A DNA stretch of 64,000 bases, taken from NCBI GenBank assembly GCA_004352715.1, contig SCFE01000056.1:1636863-1700862 (forward strand), in the 5' to 3' direction. The notes below the pieces were generated by a model. The model was given only the letters and a program-made list of their open reading frames with translations, was not told where the DNA came from and searched no databases. This DNA comes from Hofstenia miamia. Its lineage: Eukaryota > Xenacoelomorpha > Acoela. The position numbers were made by a program, and so were the translations under genes. Shown piece after piece: positions 21,170 through 32,710 of the stretch (position 1 is its first letter; every line of letters starts with the position of its first letter).

Positions 21170-22399
21170 GTTGTCAACTGAAAGAAGTGCATAATTTATG
21201 GGGGGATTATGGTTTGCGATGTTTATAAAATGTGTAAACAGTAGCATAATTGTTAATATGAACCATACAATTGTTAACTTGTGGGAACCATCTCCTTATG
21301 CAATTTTTTTCAGTTGACAATATCAATTCAAGTTCATATTTTTAATTGCATCTCGTAAATTGTAGTATGATTTACTATAAAATATTATTTAATTTTTTTC
21401 AATGTGTGCCTACTTTGTATCACCACTCAAAATCCCTATTTTTGACAGTTTGCCCAGTACTCTTTCTGTTTCAATTGGCTTTCAAATGCTTTACTGTGAC
21501 ATAAGCATAATTTATAAATTATTAAAACAATTTAATACTAATAAATAGCATTTACACTAATTTTTTATTAATTAAACTGCTCCTAATTTGTTCCGCACAC
21601 TGTGGTTTTCATCTATTTAAATATTTTGTGTAAGACGCTGAATGAAGCAAAACATGTTAGTATACAAGTTCTATTCATAATTAGTACAAGCGATTTATCA
21701 TGTCTACAGTATTTTACATTGCTAGTTTCACTAAAATATTAAATGTAACTTCACTATAAAATATTATTTAATTTTTTTCAATGTGTGCCTACTTTGTATC
21801 ATCACTCAAAATCCCTATTTTTGACTGCTCCTAATTTGTTCCGCACACTGTGGTTTTCATCTACTTAAATATTTTTTGAAAGACGCTGAATGAATTAAAA
21901 CATGTTAGTATACATGTTCTATTCATAATTAGTACAAACGATTTATCATGTCTACAGTATTTTACATTGCTAGTTTCACTAAAATATTAAATGTAACTTC
22001 AAATATTTGTTTTTCTTTACAGTCAGAAGTAACTGTTTGGCTGTCATGAGATATAATTATTGTTTTGTAGACAAAAGTTCCTCATTCAAACGCAATGAAT
22101 CTAATTGTAATCAAACAAATGTGGATTAATTGAAAATGACCCTTATGAATAAATATACACAAATTATTAAAAAAAGTCCTAATAGTTTTATTAATAGTGG
22201 AGGCTTAGTTTTACTTTTTGGAGACCAAAACAAATATTTAAGGGTGCAAAATTCCAATCGGGATTTGATGTTGGTTTTGAAAAATAATTTCGTACTTCAT
22301 TGGTGAACCTGATGAGCAATACATTGTAAATGGAAAACTAAGAGAACTTAGTCTCATAAAAATCCTTAACAAAAAGATAAATAAATGATAATAAAATAN
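21170..22399. repeat. Mosaic of hAT-associated repeats
   Basis: 21170-21490 copies the subterminal block (see 4150-4500). A 258-bp unit beginning gctcctaatttgttccgc occurs twice in tandem (21579 and 21837) and once more in part at 25030-25300. 22190-22398 copies the block starting tagtggagg, also at 4507 and 25318. A single N at 22399 ends it. Confidence 0.6.
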
Positions 22400-22414
22400 T
22401 TAAATCCGCCACTG
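22400..22414 (-). mobile_element. hAT-type terminal inverted repeat
   Basis: On the minus strand this reads cagtggcggatttaa, matching the common cagtggcgg end of hAT transposons. The element would extend leftwards across the N at 22399 into the hAT-associated repeats. The sequence to the right (gggcacgcc...) would be target DNA. No second end was paired. Confidence 0.5.
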
Positions 22415-23700
22415 GGCACGCCGTAAGCAAAGTCAGAGTGTGCCGCGCCACAAGAAGCCATCACAAATTCTGAAAAATTCCTAGTCGAAGTATGGTAAAA
22501 TAGCCCCATTCCTTAAAAAAGTTTTATTAATTTTTTGTTAATATACAGGTATATGCAATTATTTGCTATCAAAAGTGACAATGACACAGTTTTAAATGAC
22601 TTTGCCCTTGGCTGTGCGGATGGTTGGTGCAAGTTCATTCAGTGTCGAGACTGATAATTGGGGAAATGTATATGAATACAAGGTTGGTGCTAGCCTAGTC
22701 TATATGTTTCATACTTTATCTCATGTGGCATGTGCGTTAGAGTCAGTTAATTAATAATATTTTGAATATTTAATTGCAATCAAATTCGAAAAGAAATCAT
22801 TATTTATGATTGTAATGTCCTCTTCTTTATTGAAGAGTGAGTACTCACTAGTTATGAAGGAAAACACTTTTACCTATGTGAGACTGAAAACGTCACCCAT
22901 ATGTTGCAGCTGTGAGACAGTAAGATACTTCCTAAAATAACAAGATAATTCTGATTTTTTTGCGAATTCGTCCTCAAACAATAGTTATCATATATAGACA
23001 GTGTTACTTATCTTAGCTTTATTTTTATCGATTTTCAAATCGGAATTGACTAATTTAACTCGCATTTGTTCAAGATATCCTTTTATGTAATTTATGTTGA
23101 TGTATAATGAAATTGAGATAAGCCTTCAAAATAAAAATTCATAACTTTACTTATATAAAGAAGAATGTTTTGTGTAAAATAGTTTTGTAAAGTGTCATAT
23201 ACACGGAATAAAACACAAATAACATATTGTGTTTCACGGAGGACAAAATTATCTCAAACTACTAAAACATATATAGTACCGATCTTAAGCTCTTTTTTAT
23301 ATATAAAATCGCGCGTATTGTAAATCAAATTGACTGTTCTGTGATAAGTCTAGCATGGTAGATTTACAAGAGAAGCATGAAAGTATAATTTCATTTGCTG
23401 ATAACATTTATGGTAGAAAGTTAAATCACTATTGTTTAAAGTTTTTGGAACTTGAGAATGTATTCGTTAGTCAACTCATTTAGCATCTACGAACTGTAGC
23501 CTTGTTTCCAAAATCCGAAATTTCACAGAAAGGGGATTGTGTGTGAGATGTACTTAATATTACAAAAAAATGTTTTATGCAATGTCTGTCATGATTATAT
23601 TTGCAAAGAACACTAAAAAACTTTCCACTTTTTATACTTCTCATTAAAAATTTGGACTATTAATGCACTATAAGAGTGCACAATATCAATTAGAAACAAT
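22415..23700. other. No feature seen
   Basis: AT-rich sequence without a supportable gene. 22415-22480 is slightly GC-richer. Confidence 0.5.
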
Positions 23701-24100
23701 TCCATTATTATTATCAAGTACTATCCATTTAATATATTATGATAAATTTATTGTTGGAGTAGGTAGCAAATTCTGTATGCTATGTTACATTAAATCAAAT
23801 TTTGGTATCCAATTATACCATGTGATGTACCGATATTGGCTAAGATGTCAAACATCGCGATTTTGAGGATTTCACGCAATAGGAGCACGTGAAAAAAATT
23901 TTGGAACTTCAAATGAATTTTAATAGTAAGTTATGTTAGCATGAAGGTGATCTTGCATTATGGTTGTCAACTGAAAGAAGTGCATAATTTATGGGGGGAT
24001 TATGGTTTGCGATGTTTATAAAATGTGTAAACAGTAGCATAATTGTTAATATGAACCATACAATTGTTAACTTGTGGGAACCATCTCCTTATGCAATTTT
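23700..24100. repeat. Copy of the 3905-4320 repeat block
   Basis: Same orientation as 3905-4320, with shared phrases such as caaattctgtatgctatg; 23940-24100 also equals 21158-21310. It ends at the single N at 24101. Confidence 0.6.
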
Positions 24101-24101
24101 N

Positions 24102-24167
24102 AATTGTGAAGACTGATATCACTAAGTAAAATAAAACTTGAAAAAAGGTTAGTATTTCTTCACACAT
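24102..24167 (-). pseudogene. 5-prime fragment of a 7TM gene
   Basis: 22 codons starting MCEEILTFF, identical to the start of the gene at 6457, truncated by the contig join at 24101. The upstream acceptor-like site is also present. It may be a real truncated copy or a duplicate contig end. Confidence 0.6.
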
Positions 24168-24704
24168 TGCTAATTTATTACCTTCAGTCACGATATTTGC
24201 TAATGAAGATAAGATTTGCCTACTATTTGTTTAATGTCCCGTCATTAATGAAATGCAATTAATCTTAATGAAGTGAGTTTACATTGCACGTTTACTTAAA
24301 CACTTCAATTGAAATCCACTCTAGAACAGTGGCAAAGCAAAGGCGTGCATTCACCCAAAAACCCAGATCTTGCCCCTTCCCAAATACTGCAAACTTCATA
24401 TTAAAATATAAATTATATACTAATGCCGAACAACAATCTTCTCTTCTTATTACGCCCTTTGATGATATTGCATTATGTAATTTTTAAATAAAGAACGTGC
24501 CATGCAACTCTATAACCCTTCCATTGATATCATAATGATACAAAACAGCATTCCCAAAATATATTTAATATAGTTCGTTTTATAATGAGATTTTATCAAA
24601 CAGTATTTTAAATTGTTTTTCTTGTTGACCACAATCTATTCTCACTTCAGTAACTCAGACAAGATAAAAAGCCATTGAAACTCTTAACACTCTGTGAAAT
24701 GCGT
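24102..24704. repeat. Inverted copy of 7TM gene 1 upstream region
   Basis: Reverse complement of 5921-6522 with very few differences. It is cut at its left end by the N at 24101, in the middle of the 7TM reading frame, so the duplication may be a scaffolding artefact. Confidence 0.75.
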
Positions 24705-24705
24705 T

Positions 24706-25060
24706 TGATGTTTGTGAATTGCAACTCTTGAAAAATTCGTTTTATGTAATTCGTCCAGATTGTGAAGACATCCTCAAGTGATGGACCATTTTGACAAAGA
24801 CATTTTTGAAGCTATGCGTAAAGCATATGAGCTGGTGGCAAAAGAACTTCTCACTTTTGTAACTATTGAAATGTTTTTCTCAACGGTTGAAGTAATATTG
24901 AATAAAACCACATCAACCATCTGCGGAGATCGAACAATATGTCCTTATATTATTTGAAAAATATATTACTAAATTAGCAATATTTATGAAAATGCCACTT
25001 CTACTTTTACTAGAAAACTGGTTAATGATATTTTATTATCATTTATTTATTCATAATTAG
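24706..25060 (+). pseudogene. hAT-like transposase remnant, copy c
   Basis: Copy of 2180-2520 with several changes, carrying the CE-x-FFS type C-terminal motif (here mutated) and the downstream TCPYII-like tail with stops. It is followed by the 25030-25300 repeat. Confidence 0.5.
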
Positions 25061-25319
25061 TACAAGCAATTGATCATGTCTACAGTATTTTACATTGCTA
25101 GTTTCACTAAAATATTAAATGTAACTTCAAATATTTATTTTTCTTTACAGTCAGAAGTAACTGTTCGGCTGTCATGAGATATTATTGTTGTGTAGACAAA
25201 AGTTCCTCATTGAAACGCAATGAATCTAATTGTAACCAAACAAGTACGATTTAATTGAAAATGACCCTTATGTATAAATATACGCAAATTATTAAAAAAA
25301 TCTTAAGTTTTATTACTAG

Positions 25320-26180
25320 TGGAGGCATAGTTTTTGGAGAGCAAAACAAATATTTAAGGGTGCAAAATTCAAATTGGGTTTTGAAAAATAATTTCGTATT
25401 TCATTGGTGATCCTGAAGAGCAATATATTGTAAATGGAAAACTAAGAGAACTTAGTCTCATAAAAATCCTTAACAAAAAGACAAAAATGGTTTTATTCAA
25501 TATTACTTCAACAATCAAGAAAAACATTTCAAGTTGCAGAAGTGACACGTTCTGTTGCCACCAGCGCAAGCTTTATGCATAGTTTCAAAAATGTCTTTGT
25601 CAAAATGGTCCATCACTTGAGGATATCTTCACAATCTGGACGAATTACATAAAACGAATTTTTGAAGAGTTGCAATTCACAAACATTAAAATCAATGTTA
25701 TATTTTTCAACTATCTTTCTGAGTAAATTACTCTTAAATGCAAACTATTCCAGTTTGGGATTCAATTGTTTTGATAATTTCATAAAATTATTAGGTCACC
25801 TCTGAAAAGAGCACCAAGTTAACCAAAACAAGTGTCAGAACTTTAAAATAGATTTTTTAGTCCAGGGAATCCACATTGACATACAAATCGACTGTACAAT
25901 CACTATGAAGATTTGATTCAACATGGTATCGTTGCTTAATTCTTTTGGATAATTGGTCTACAATTTTTTTTTCAAAATCAAATTGAAATCTTAATTCAGA
26001 AAGTTCTTCCATCAAAACGTTTTGCGTGTTCATTGTTTGCGAAATTGAAGGTGGAGACGACCGCAAAATTTTGCTAGCAAATGAAGTTGCATCAAGAGTA
26101 TGATTTAAAGAAGCCAAGAGAAATACGAAGTCCTGTTTGATCACGATTCTTGCATAATACTTAATTCTTCTAATGTAACT
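25320..26180 (-). pseudogene. hAT-like transposase remnant, copy d
   Basis: Minus-strand counterpart of copy b without the fold-back insertion. The 95-codon frame at 26144-25857 is intact and differs from 5831-5544 at a handful of residues (for example SSPPSISQ against SSTLSISQ). The frame is conserved while the rest is broken, which may reflect recent copying rather than function. The part toward 25320 contains the block starting near tagtggagg. Confidence 0.55.
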
Positions 26181-26610
26181 TTAAAAACAAAAAAATAAGA
26201 AGTCAATTTTTTGACATAGATCAGTTAAATCGATCTAAGCAACTAAATTGGAATTTGAGCATCTGCTTTGGTTTGATCTAATGTTGATAAATCTAAAAAA
26301 TGTGCTCTTTAGAAAAATTCATTGTCTAGCGAGCTGATCTTGTTTGTATTTAAAAATCTGACCTGGTGACCGGATTGAGTCTAATTCAAATTCTTTAACC
26401 CAGTGATTTGGCGACCCGATTGAAACTCTGATGCACCCGTTATTTTTTTTGTAATATACCATAAATCAAAAACTCAAAACTTGTTTTTTTCAAACAAAGT
26501 AATATCGAGAGGTTTGTGGTTTTACAAAATTAATATAACTTAAATTATGCGAAGATCTTGTTCACTGACATAAATTGCAAAATGGTAAGAAAACTTGAAG
26601 TACATTAGAA
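26181..26610. other. No feature seen
   Basis: AT-rich sequence. No gene or repeat is supported. Confidence 0.5.
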
Positions 26611-26981
26611 GTGGGCACTCAAAGTATGTTAAAAAATTTTTCTTATACCAAGGATTATATCTCGGCATTTACCCTTTTTCCAAAGCAATTAATTATATGG
26701 AATTCCATTGTTCATTTCTTTAAAACAATCAACAAAATACCACCCTACCACGAAATTTCATTTCCAATACATTGTCTCGAACAAAATGAAAAATCAAGAA
26801 ACTTTTCATTGATTAAATTTTAAAGAATATGGGCCAATCGTTTATAAACACTGCAATTTACAACTGGAAACCAATTACCAAACGATTTAAAAAACCAATT
26901 GACAAATTAACAAAATGTCATGAAGCATTTGAAATCCTTCATGCTCAATGCAAAAATTCCTATCCGGAAGATCTTGGTTAG
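26611..26981 (+). other. Two adjacent coding-like frames, unassigned
   Basis: A 70-codon frame (26611-26823) is followed, in another frame, by a 50-codon frame from ATG at 26829 to TAG at 26979-26981. The second contains LTKCHEAFEILHAQCKNSYP, which looks protein-like. They may be parts of one decayed gene joined by a frameshift. No family was recognised. Weak evidence. Confidence 0.2.
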
Positions 26982-27937
26982 GATTTCAGTTTTATAACAG
27001 TGATTATACAATTTCTCAGCATTTACAATTAATCCATAGTCTGAGAAGCACTATTTATCTATGTGTTGAATCCTATTGTAAATATTCCCTATTTTTCATC
27101 GTTTTTTGTATTTCATGATACTATTCTGCAAATTTATCAGTAGGGACCGGAAAAATATGTGCTAATATAGCATAATCCAAAACTAATCAAGCTGCTAAGA
27201 AAGTAGTCAGTCAAAGAAGGATTAGGATCGAACTGAAATTTGATTAAAAATAAATCATAAATAAAGTATCATCTTAGATTATTTTTGTATAATGCAACTA
27301 AGGAATTATCAGTGAAAAGATTAACAATTAGTATTTGTCAATTCGACTTTGGCAAAACGAAGGGGGCGAATTCGCTTCCATTATTTTTAGCCATCTTGGC
27401 AGACGAAAAATTTGAAATTCAAAATCGACAGGTACTTTTTGAACTTAGATATAAATAGCATAAAATCATTGTAAACTTTGTTAAAGAAAATTTTTTGGAG
27501 TTCTTATCTTTAGTTTATCACAGTTTGATTATTAACTATGATGTTCAACTAAACAGTTAGTGTTCAGTACCGGCGAGGATCCCATAACTGGAACGATTCT
27601 AGGTTCGTTGTTCCAAACCACGAACCTGCACTTAGGTTAGGTGTGCAATTAGGAGTTTTTATCTCCGTTTAGCTAACTATTGATCCTTTCCTACATGTAC
27701 GAACAATAATAAATTCGATATAAGGCTGGTAAGCCAAAAGTGGGTTTTTGTATTTATATTTATCTAGATCCAAATTCATGACTATAATTTTCCAATAATG
27801 TGACCGTATATGTAACATTTATTATATTTAGGCTAGGAAGCTGCTGTTTATTTATCTTATTTAAATGAAGCCAATATATTTCAGTAATGGCTAATTACAT
27901 ATATATTTAAGCAGCTAGTGACATTCGAGTTTGCAAG
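26982..27937. other. No feature seen
   Basis: AT-rich sequence without supportable genes. Confidence 0.5.
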
Positions 27938-27939
27938 TA

Positions 27940-29223
27940 TGAGGTGTGATCAAAAAATACGGTGAATAATTTTTTATTAAAAAAAGTAATAAGCTTACAT
28001 AGAATTTGATTTAATCTCTTTCAAAGTACTGTCCTTGGCTAGCAATGCACTTATCCCAACGTTGACTCCATGACTGGAAGCATTTCTGGAAGGCGTCTTT
28101 CGGGAGGGCTTTCANNNNNNNNNNNNNNNNNNNNNNNNNNNNNNNNNNNNNNNNNNNNNNNNNNNNNNNNNNNNNNNNNNNNNNNNNNNNNNNNNNNNNN
28201 NNNNNNNNNNNNNNNNNNNNNNNNNNNNNNNNNNNNNNNNNNNNNNNNNNNNNNNNNNNNNNNNNNNNNNNNNNNNNNNNNNNNNNNNNNNNNNNNNNNN
28301 NNNNNNNNNNNNNNNNNNNNNNNNNNNNNNNNNNNNNNNNNNNNNNNNNNNNNNNNNNNNNNNNNNNNNNNNNNNNNNNNNNNNNNNNNNNNNNNNNNNN
28401 NNNNNNNNNNNNNNNNNNNNNNNNNNNNNNNNNNNNNNNNNNNNNNNNNNNNNNNNNNNNNNNNNNNNNNNNNNNNNNNNNNNNNNNNNNNNNNNNNNNN
28501 NNNNNNNNNNNNNNNNNNNNNNNNNNNNNNNNNNNNNNNNNNNNNNNNNNNNNNNNNNNNNNNNNNNNNNNNNNNNNNNNNNNNNNNNNNNNNNNNNNNN
28601 NNNNNNNNNNNNNNNNNNNNNNNNNNNNNNNNNNNNNNNNNNNNNNNNNNNNNNNNNNNNNNNNNNNNNNNNNNNNNNNNNNNNNNNNNNNNNNNNNNNN
28701 NNNNNNNNNNNNNNNNNNNNNNNNNNNNNNNNNNNNNNNNNNNNNNNNNNNNNNNNNNNNNNNNNNNNNNNNNNNNNNNNNNNNNNNNNNNNNNNNNATT
28801 GTTTCCACTTTTTGCACATTTTCATCTGTTTTTGAGGTTACTGGACGTCCCGCACGCTGCTCGTCTTCAACAGACTCATTTCCGTTTTTAAATCGGTCAT
28901 ACCACTTGTAAACAGTCTTCAGAGTTACCACATTATCGCTGTACACCGATTTTAACATTTCGTGAGCTTCTTTGGCGTTCTTTTTCAACTTAAAACAAAA
29001 CTTAATGTTAATGCGTTGTTCGAAATCCATGTTGCGCGACAGGCACGATAAGCTCAACGTCACTCTAGCGGCTCTGGTAGCTGACTGACAAGCTCGAATG
29101 TGTTGCAACTTGTCCCTGCCTGTCTCAGTTGATCACGCAACTGGACAAATTACAGCATATGGATGTAGCGTCAGCAGTTGCCACTATAAAAATTCATTCA
29201 CCGTATTTTTTGATCACACCTCG
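27940..29223 (-). mobile_element. Mariner element, near full length, with internal gap
   Basis: Terminal inverted repeats of about 28 bp (gaggtgtgatcaaaaaatac at the left, its complement at the right) are flanked by TA at 27938-27939 and 29224-29225. The total of 1284 bp matches the usual mariner length of about 1.3 kb, including 683 N at 28115-28797. The transposase runs on the minus strand from ATG near 29030: MDFEQRINIKFCFKL, a helix-turn-helix with VYKWYDRFKNG, then RAGRPVTSKTDEN. The C-terminus (ALPKDAFQKCFQSW, RWDKCIASQGQYF) ends at 28011. Mariner enzymes (DD34D) cut and paste at TA. The catalytic core lies in the gap, so activity cannot be judged; both visible ends are free of stops. 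Confidence 0.9.
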
Positions 29224-29225
29224 TA

Positions 29226-29855
29226 TATAGTACACTTTACAAATTGAGACTAAGTCGAATTGTGTCGAGCCTTGAGTAAGCACTGAGCTAGGATAGGGCA
29301 CACATAAGTTGCTTAACTGAGTTGAGAGGTGGAACTTGTTCAACTGCAATGGAAAGAAGTGGCTGTTACTTGATTTAGAGATCAGCTTCAGGCGGATGCC
29401 CAACCATCAACAGCTGGCAAAGACACTGCAAGGCTTCCTCACCTAAATAGTGTTTGTTATATCATCCATTAATTTTTAGTTACTGGAGTTTAATAAGATA
29501 GAAGCTAAACAGTTTAAGAATAGTACATCTCTACTCGCTAGTATACCATGACAGTTACATTGTAATAATGGAGGGGTTGGATATAAAAGCCTGGTAGAAG
29601 ATGTTTCAGTAAAAGGAGTCAAAAAATGTGATAAATAAGTTCTTAAAACCATGAAATATGTGTCATAAATATTTGACCAAAACGCTTGTATTTTACTAAG
29701 GAAATGTATTAATGAACAATGTAAACATAAGAAAAAATATATATAATTATATGCAGATAAATTACATAAAGCTAAAAACTATTACAAAAATGTATTTAAG
29801 TGGAATTTGATTTATTTGAAAGTTTCCTGCAAGAAACCAATTTAAGCATAGTGTC
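29226..29855. other. No feature seen
   Basis: AT-rich flank of the mariner element. No gene is supported. Confidence 0.5.
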
Positions 29856-29859
29856 CCAC

Positions 29860-30700
29860 AGTAAAATGCAATCATTAGTACACAATTAGCCAGCAACACT
29901 AAACAGCCGCTCACTTTCTACACCTGTAGGTGGAACAGCTAGCAACCATACAGTAGTCATTTTAGCAATTTTCAACTCTTTCCTGTCAGCCGGAAGTAGT
30001 CTATTTCCTTCATAAGGATGCAATCAAGTGGCGGCTCAGGAAGTGTAGCAACAATCGAGTTGAAGGACTTCTTGGGACTAGAAGGGATCCAGCTGATCTT
30101 CAGTGATTATGCTGATGAGACGGACACTTCTACTGACTCGTTATCTTCCTCACTGATAGAGTCGGTGATTGTTTGAGCCCAAACTCCGTCCTTCGTAACT
30201 GATTGGTTAGGACGGATTTCACTTGTTGTAGGGTGAAGCAGCCATAGTCACATCTGCGCACTCCAACATTCAAGTAAAGTTCCAGCAACTGCTGAATTTG
30301 GACCCTGCGCAGAGGGTTTATGCTGACAATCAGACACCATCAACTCTTGCCCATTCAATTTTCCTCCAGTTGAGACGGGTTATACCAGTTTGAATGGGTA
30401 GAAGGGCGAAGCAGCTACATTCAACCACATCAACTTCCGAATTAGACAGAAATAGATGCTGTTTGTGGAGAGCCTGTTCAACACAAGTTTGCAGTATTAT
30501 AATCACTGCAACATGTCGTGCAGACTGTTCAGCTGAGTCCAGACATCTCTGATTAGAACTCCTTTCCAAAAGACTTTCTTAGAAAAAATAAAATTTCCAG
30601 TTGCTTTAGAAGTCATAAGACATTGAAAATGTGCTAATACTTTGCAATTAAAAGATTGTAGGCAATCATTCATTATTGTAGACAATCAGTATTATCACAG
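29860..30700 (-). pseudogene. BED-type hAT transposase remnant
   Basis: Minus-strand reading from about 30690 downwards gives broken pieces, then EIDYFRLTGKELKIAKMTT and VWLLAVPPTGVESERLFSVAG, a stop, and LCTND. The P-x-x-S-x-E-R-x-FS-x-AG block is the C-terminal dimerisation motif of hAT transposases of the Ac/ZBED kind. The order (Leu-rich helix, then SERLFS) is typical. It has at least three frameshifts or stops, and no DNA-binding finger is visible. It is distinct from the hAT-like family at 1.7 and 5.5 kb. Confidence 0.75.
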
Positions 30701-30739
30701 CGACCACACATGCGATTGACTGAACCAGTCAACATCATC

Positions 30740-30965
30740 TAGTTACTAAACAAACTATCAAAATAATATTAATAGAATTATTCCACAGCAACAAATGTTA
30801 TACTACGATAGGGAAACAAAACTGCTACCTAATCTGAAGCCAGCAACGCTGTATCAACCGTATATATCAACAGTGGAAGATTTTGTCAAAGTTGGCAGAG
30901 TGTGGCATAATCAGGTGGTACACAAAAGATAACAAAGAAAGTAACTAAGAACTATCAGTAAATTA
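30740..30965 (+). pseudogene. Ty3/gypsy pol C-terminal remnant
   Basis: Reads NYQNNINRIIPQQQ, YYDRETKLLPNLKPA and VEDFVKVGRVWHN. It corresponds to the region after the integrase core in gypsy pol and matches the tail of 7681-8170. The reading runs into unrelated sequence after the codons for WHN. The expected continuation (NGKVIALLKNVYKSP, RRNRQQL) is at 32384-32510. Confidence 0.7.
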
Positions 30966-32380
30966 ATTAAACCTTGTCTGTGAGCCATGATCGTATCCGC
31001 CGTAATTGGTGATGTCTTACCACTCCTTCCTCTTGAGCTGCAGTGCTTCGCTTCGGGTTCCGACCCTGATAACATCTTGACGCTTTCAATTTAAAAAAGT
31101 TGTTAGTAATACCTTACCTTGCTACGAACAGAAAGCTGAATTAATGGAATTGTACAGCAACGCTGTATCAACCGTATATATCAACAGTGGAAGATTTTGT
31201 CAAAGTTGGCAGAGTGTGGCATAATCAGGTGGTACACAAAAGATAACAAAGAAAGTAACTAAGAACTATCAGTAAATTAATTAATTATATTTTTGTACAC
31301 AACTTGATTATTATCCTTTTGATTTTTATAAAAACTATTAGTGCAGTCTATTGGCAAAACGGTTGATTGCGTAATCATTAACAGATGAACGAATTAACAA
31401 AAGAGTAAACAAATTTGAACTACAAGCAGGTACAAGCTGATTGTTTAATTGTTTATGCAATATTATTTTAAATAGCTTATACTGGATTTATTTGATGATG
31501 AATTGACATCATTTGATTTCTTATTTTATGTTATCAGGTTTGATTATATATGTCAATGGAAAGCTAAACGTCTGAGTGCATGAGTAGTAACCGGTGATCC
31601 CCAATTTTCAACTAAAGTGACTCTTGGAACCGACGCACATACAGCCATTCATAATGCGGTGCTGTCTGGTCGCCAGGAACCTCCTTCGTCGTGCAGCTCT
31701 TAGGTTAAGTCTAAGCATAGGGGTTCTTACTTCGTTATAGCTTTCCAACCAATTCATTCATTGTTATAACTCATGTCATTAAATATCTGCCTTTAGTCTA
31801 ACCCTTTTTAGATCCTAATTATCTAGGTGTAATTGCTAGATCTTTGACAATTCTTGCAGGACACGGATCCAAAATGGAAATTTTACTTGATTGTTCTTTT
31901 ATTGCAACTTCCATGTCATGAAGCTTTATTCATGACCTTCAATTACGACTACTAGGCATTCTCTTTCTGCCGACCGTATCGATTGTTCACATGTATTCAG
32001 AGCGCAGTTATATCTACTTATATGTAGGGCTATTTATATTAAGGGTTAATAACAAGCTAATGTTGAGCGATTGCGAACTTTCATTTATTGCAGTTATCAG
32101 TAATAACAAGAACAATCAATACACTAAATTAATAGGGATTTACAACAGACAATCACTGAGACATTTCCGCACCATGAGCCTTGTCTGTGAGCCATGATCG
32201 TATCCGCCGTAACTGGTGATGCCTTACCACTCCTTCCTCTTGAGCTGCAGTGCTTCGCTTCGGGTTCCGACCCTGATAACATCTTGACGCTTTCAATTTA
32301 AAAAAGTTGTTAGTAATACCTTACCTTGCTACGAACAGAAAGCTGGATTAATGGAATTGTACAGTTGGTTAACAGATTAA
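30912..32380. mobile_element. Insertion in gypsy pol with partial tandem duplication
   Basis: Sequence between the two halves of the pol remnant. A 5-bp direct repeat ataat occurs just before it (30907-30911) and just after it (32381-32385). Inside, block A (30846-30970) recurs at 31150-31283 and block B (30972-31155) recurs at 32171-32362. The first A-B pair lacks an 890-bp segment that separates A and B in the second. Block B is GC-richer than the surroundings. The insertion has no clear TG...CA ends or coding content, so its type is open. Confidence 0.45.
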
Positions 32381-32530
32381 ATAATGGGAAAGTTATAGCT
32401 TTACTGAAAAATGTCTACAAATCTCCGTGTACAGATTCTACAAGAGCCGGGTTATTTCTTGGTCAAAAGTGGTGCTATACTAAGAAGAAACCGACAACAA
32501 TTACTAGCTAGTCGCCAAAACCATAGTCAA
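32381..32530 (+). pseudogene. Ty3/gypsy pol extreme C-terminus
   Basis: Reads NNGKVIALLKNVYKSP and then, in another frame, LRRNRQQL, matching the end of gypsy integrase proteins (GxVW-NGKV ... RRNRxxL). It continues the remnant at 30740-30911 across the insertion. Confidence 0.6.
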
Positions 32531-32710
32531 AGCCGATATTACGATGATCCAATTTCTTGGAAAAAGATCATGGAGACAATGTCAAAGTCCGAGAACCTTA
32601 CTAAGAAGGTCAGAACATTAAGAGAAATCCTGATCGATACGGTATATATATCTATTTCACACTTAATATTCAAAGGAGAAAGTTGTGATGGTGAATATCT
32701 CTATGTATAA

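Noticed and set aside
30972-31155. GC-rich block B as a tRNA-derived SINE
   Set aside because: A ggttccgac phrase resembles a B box, but there is no A box at proper spacing and no A-rich tail.
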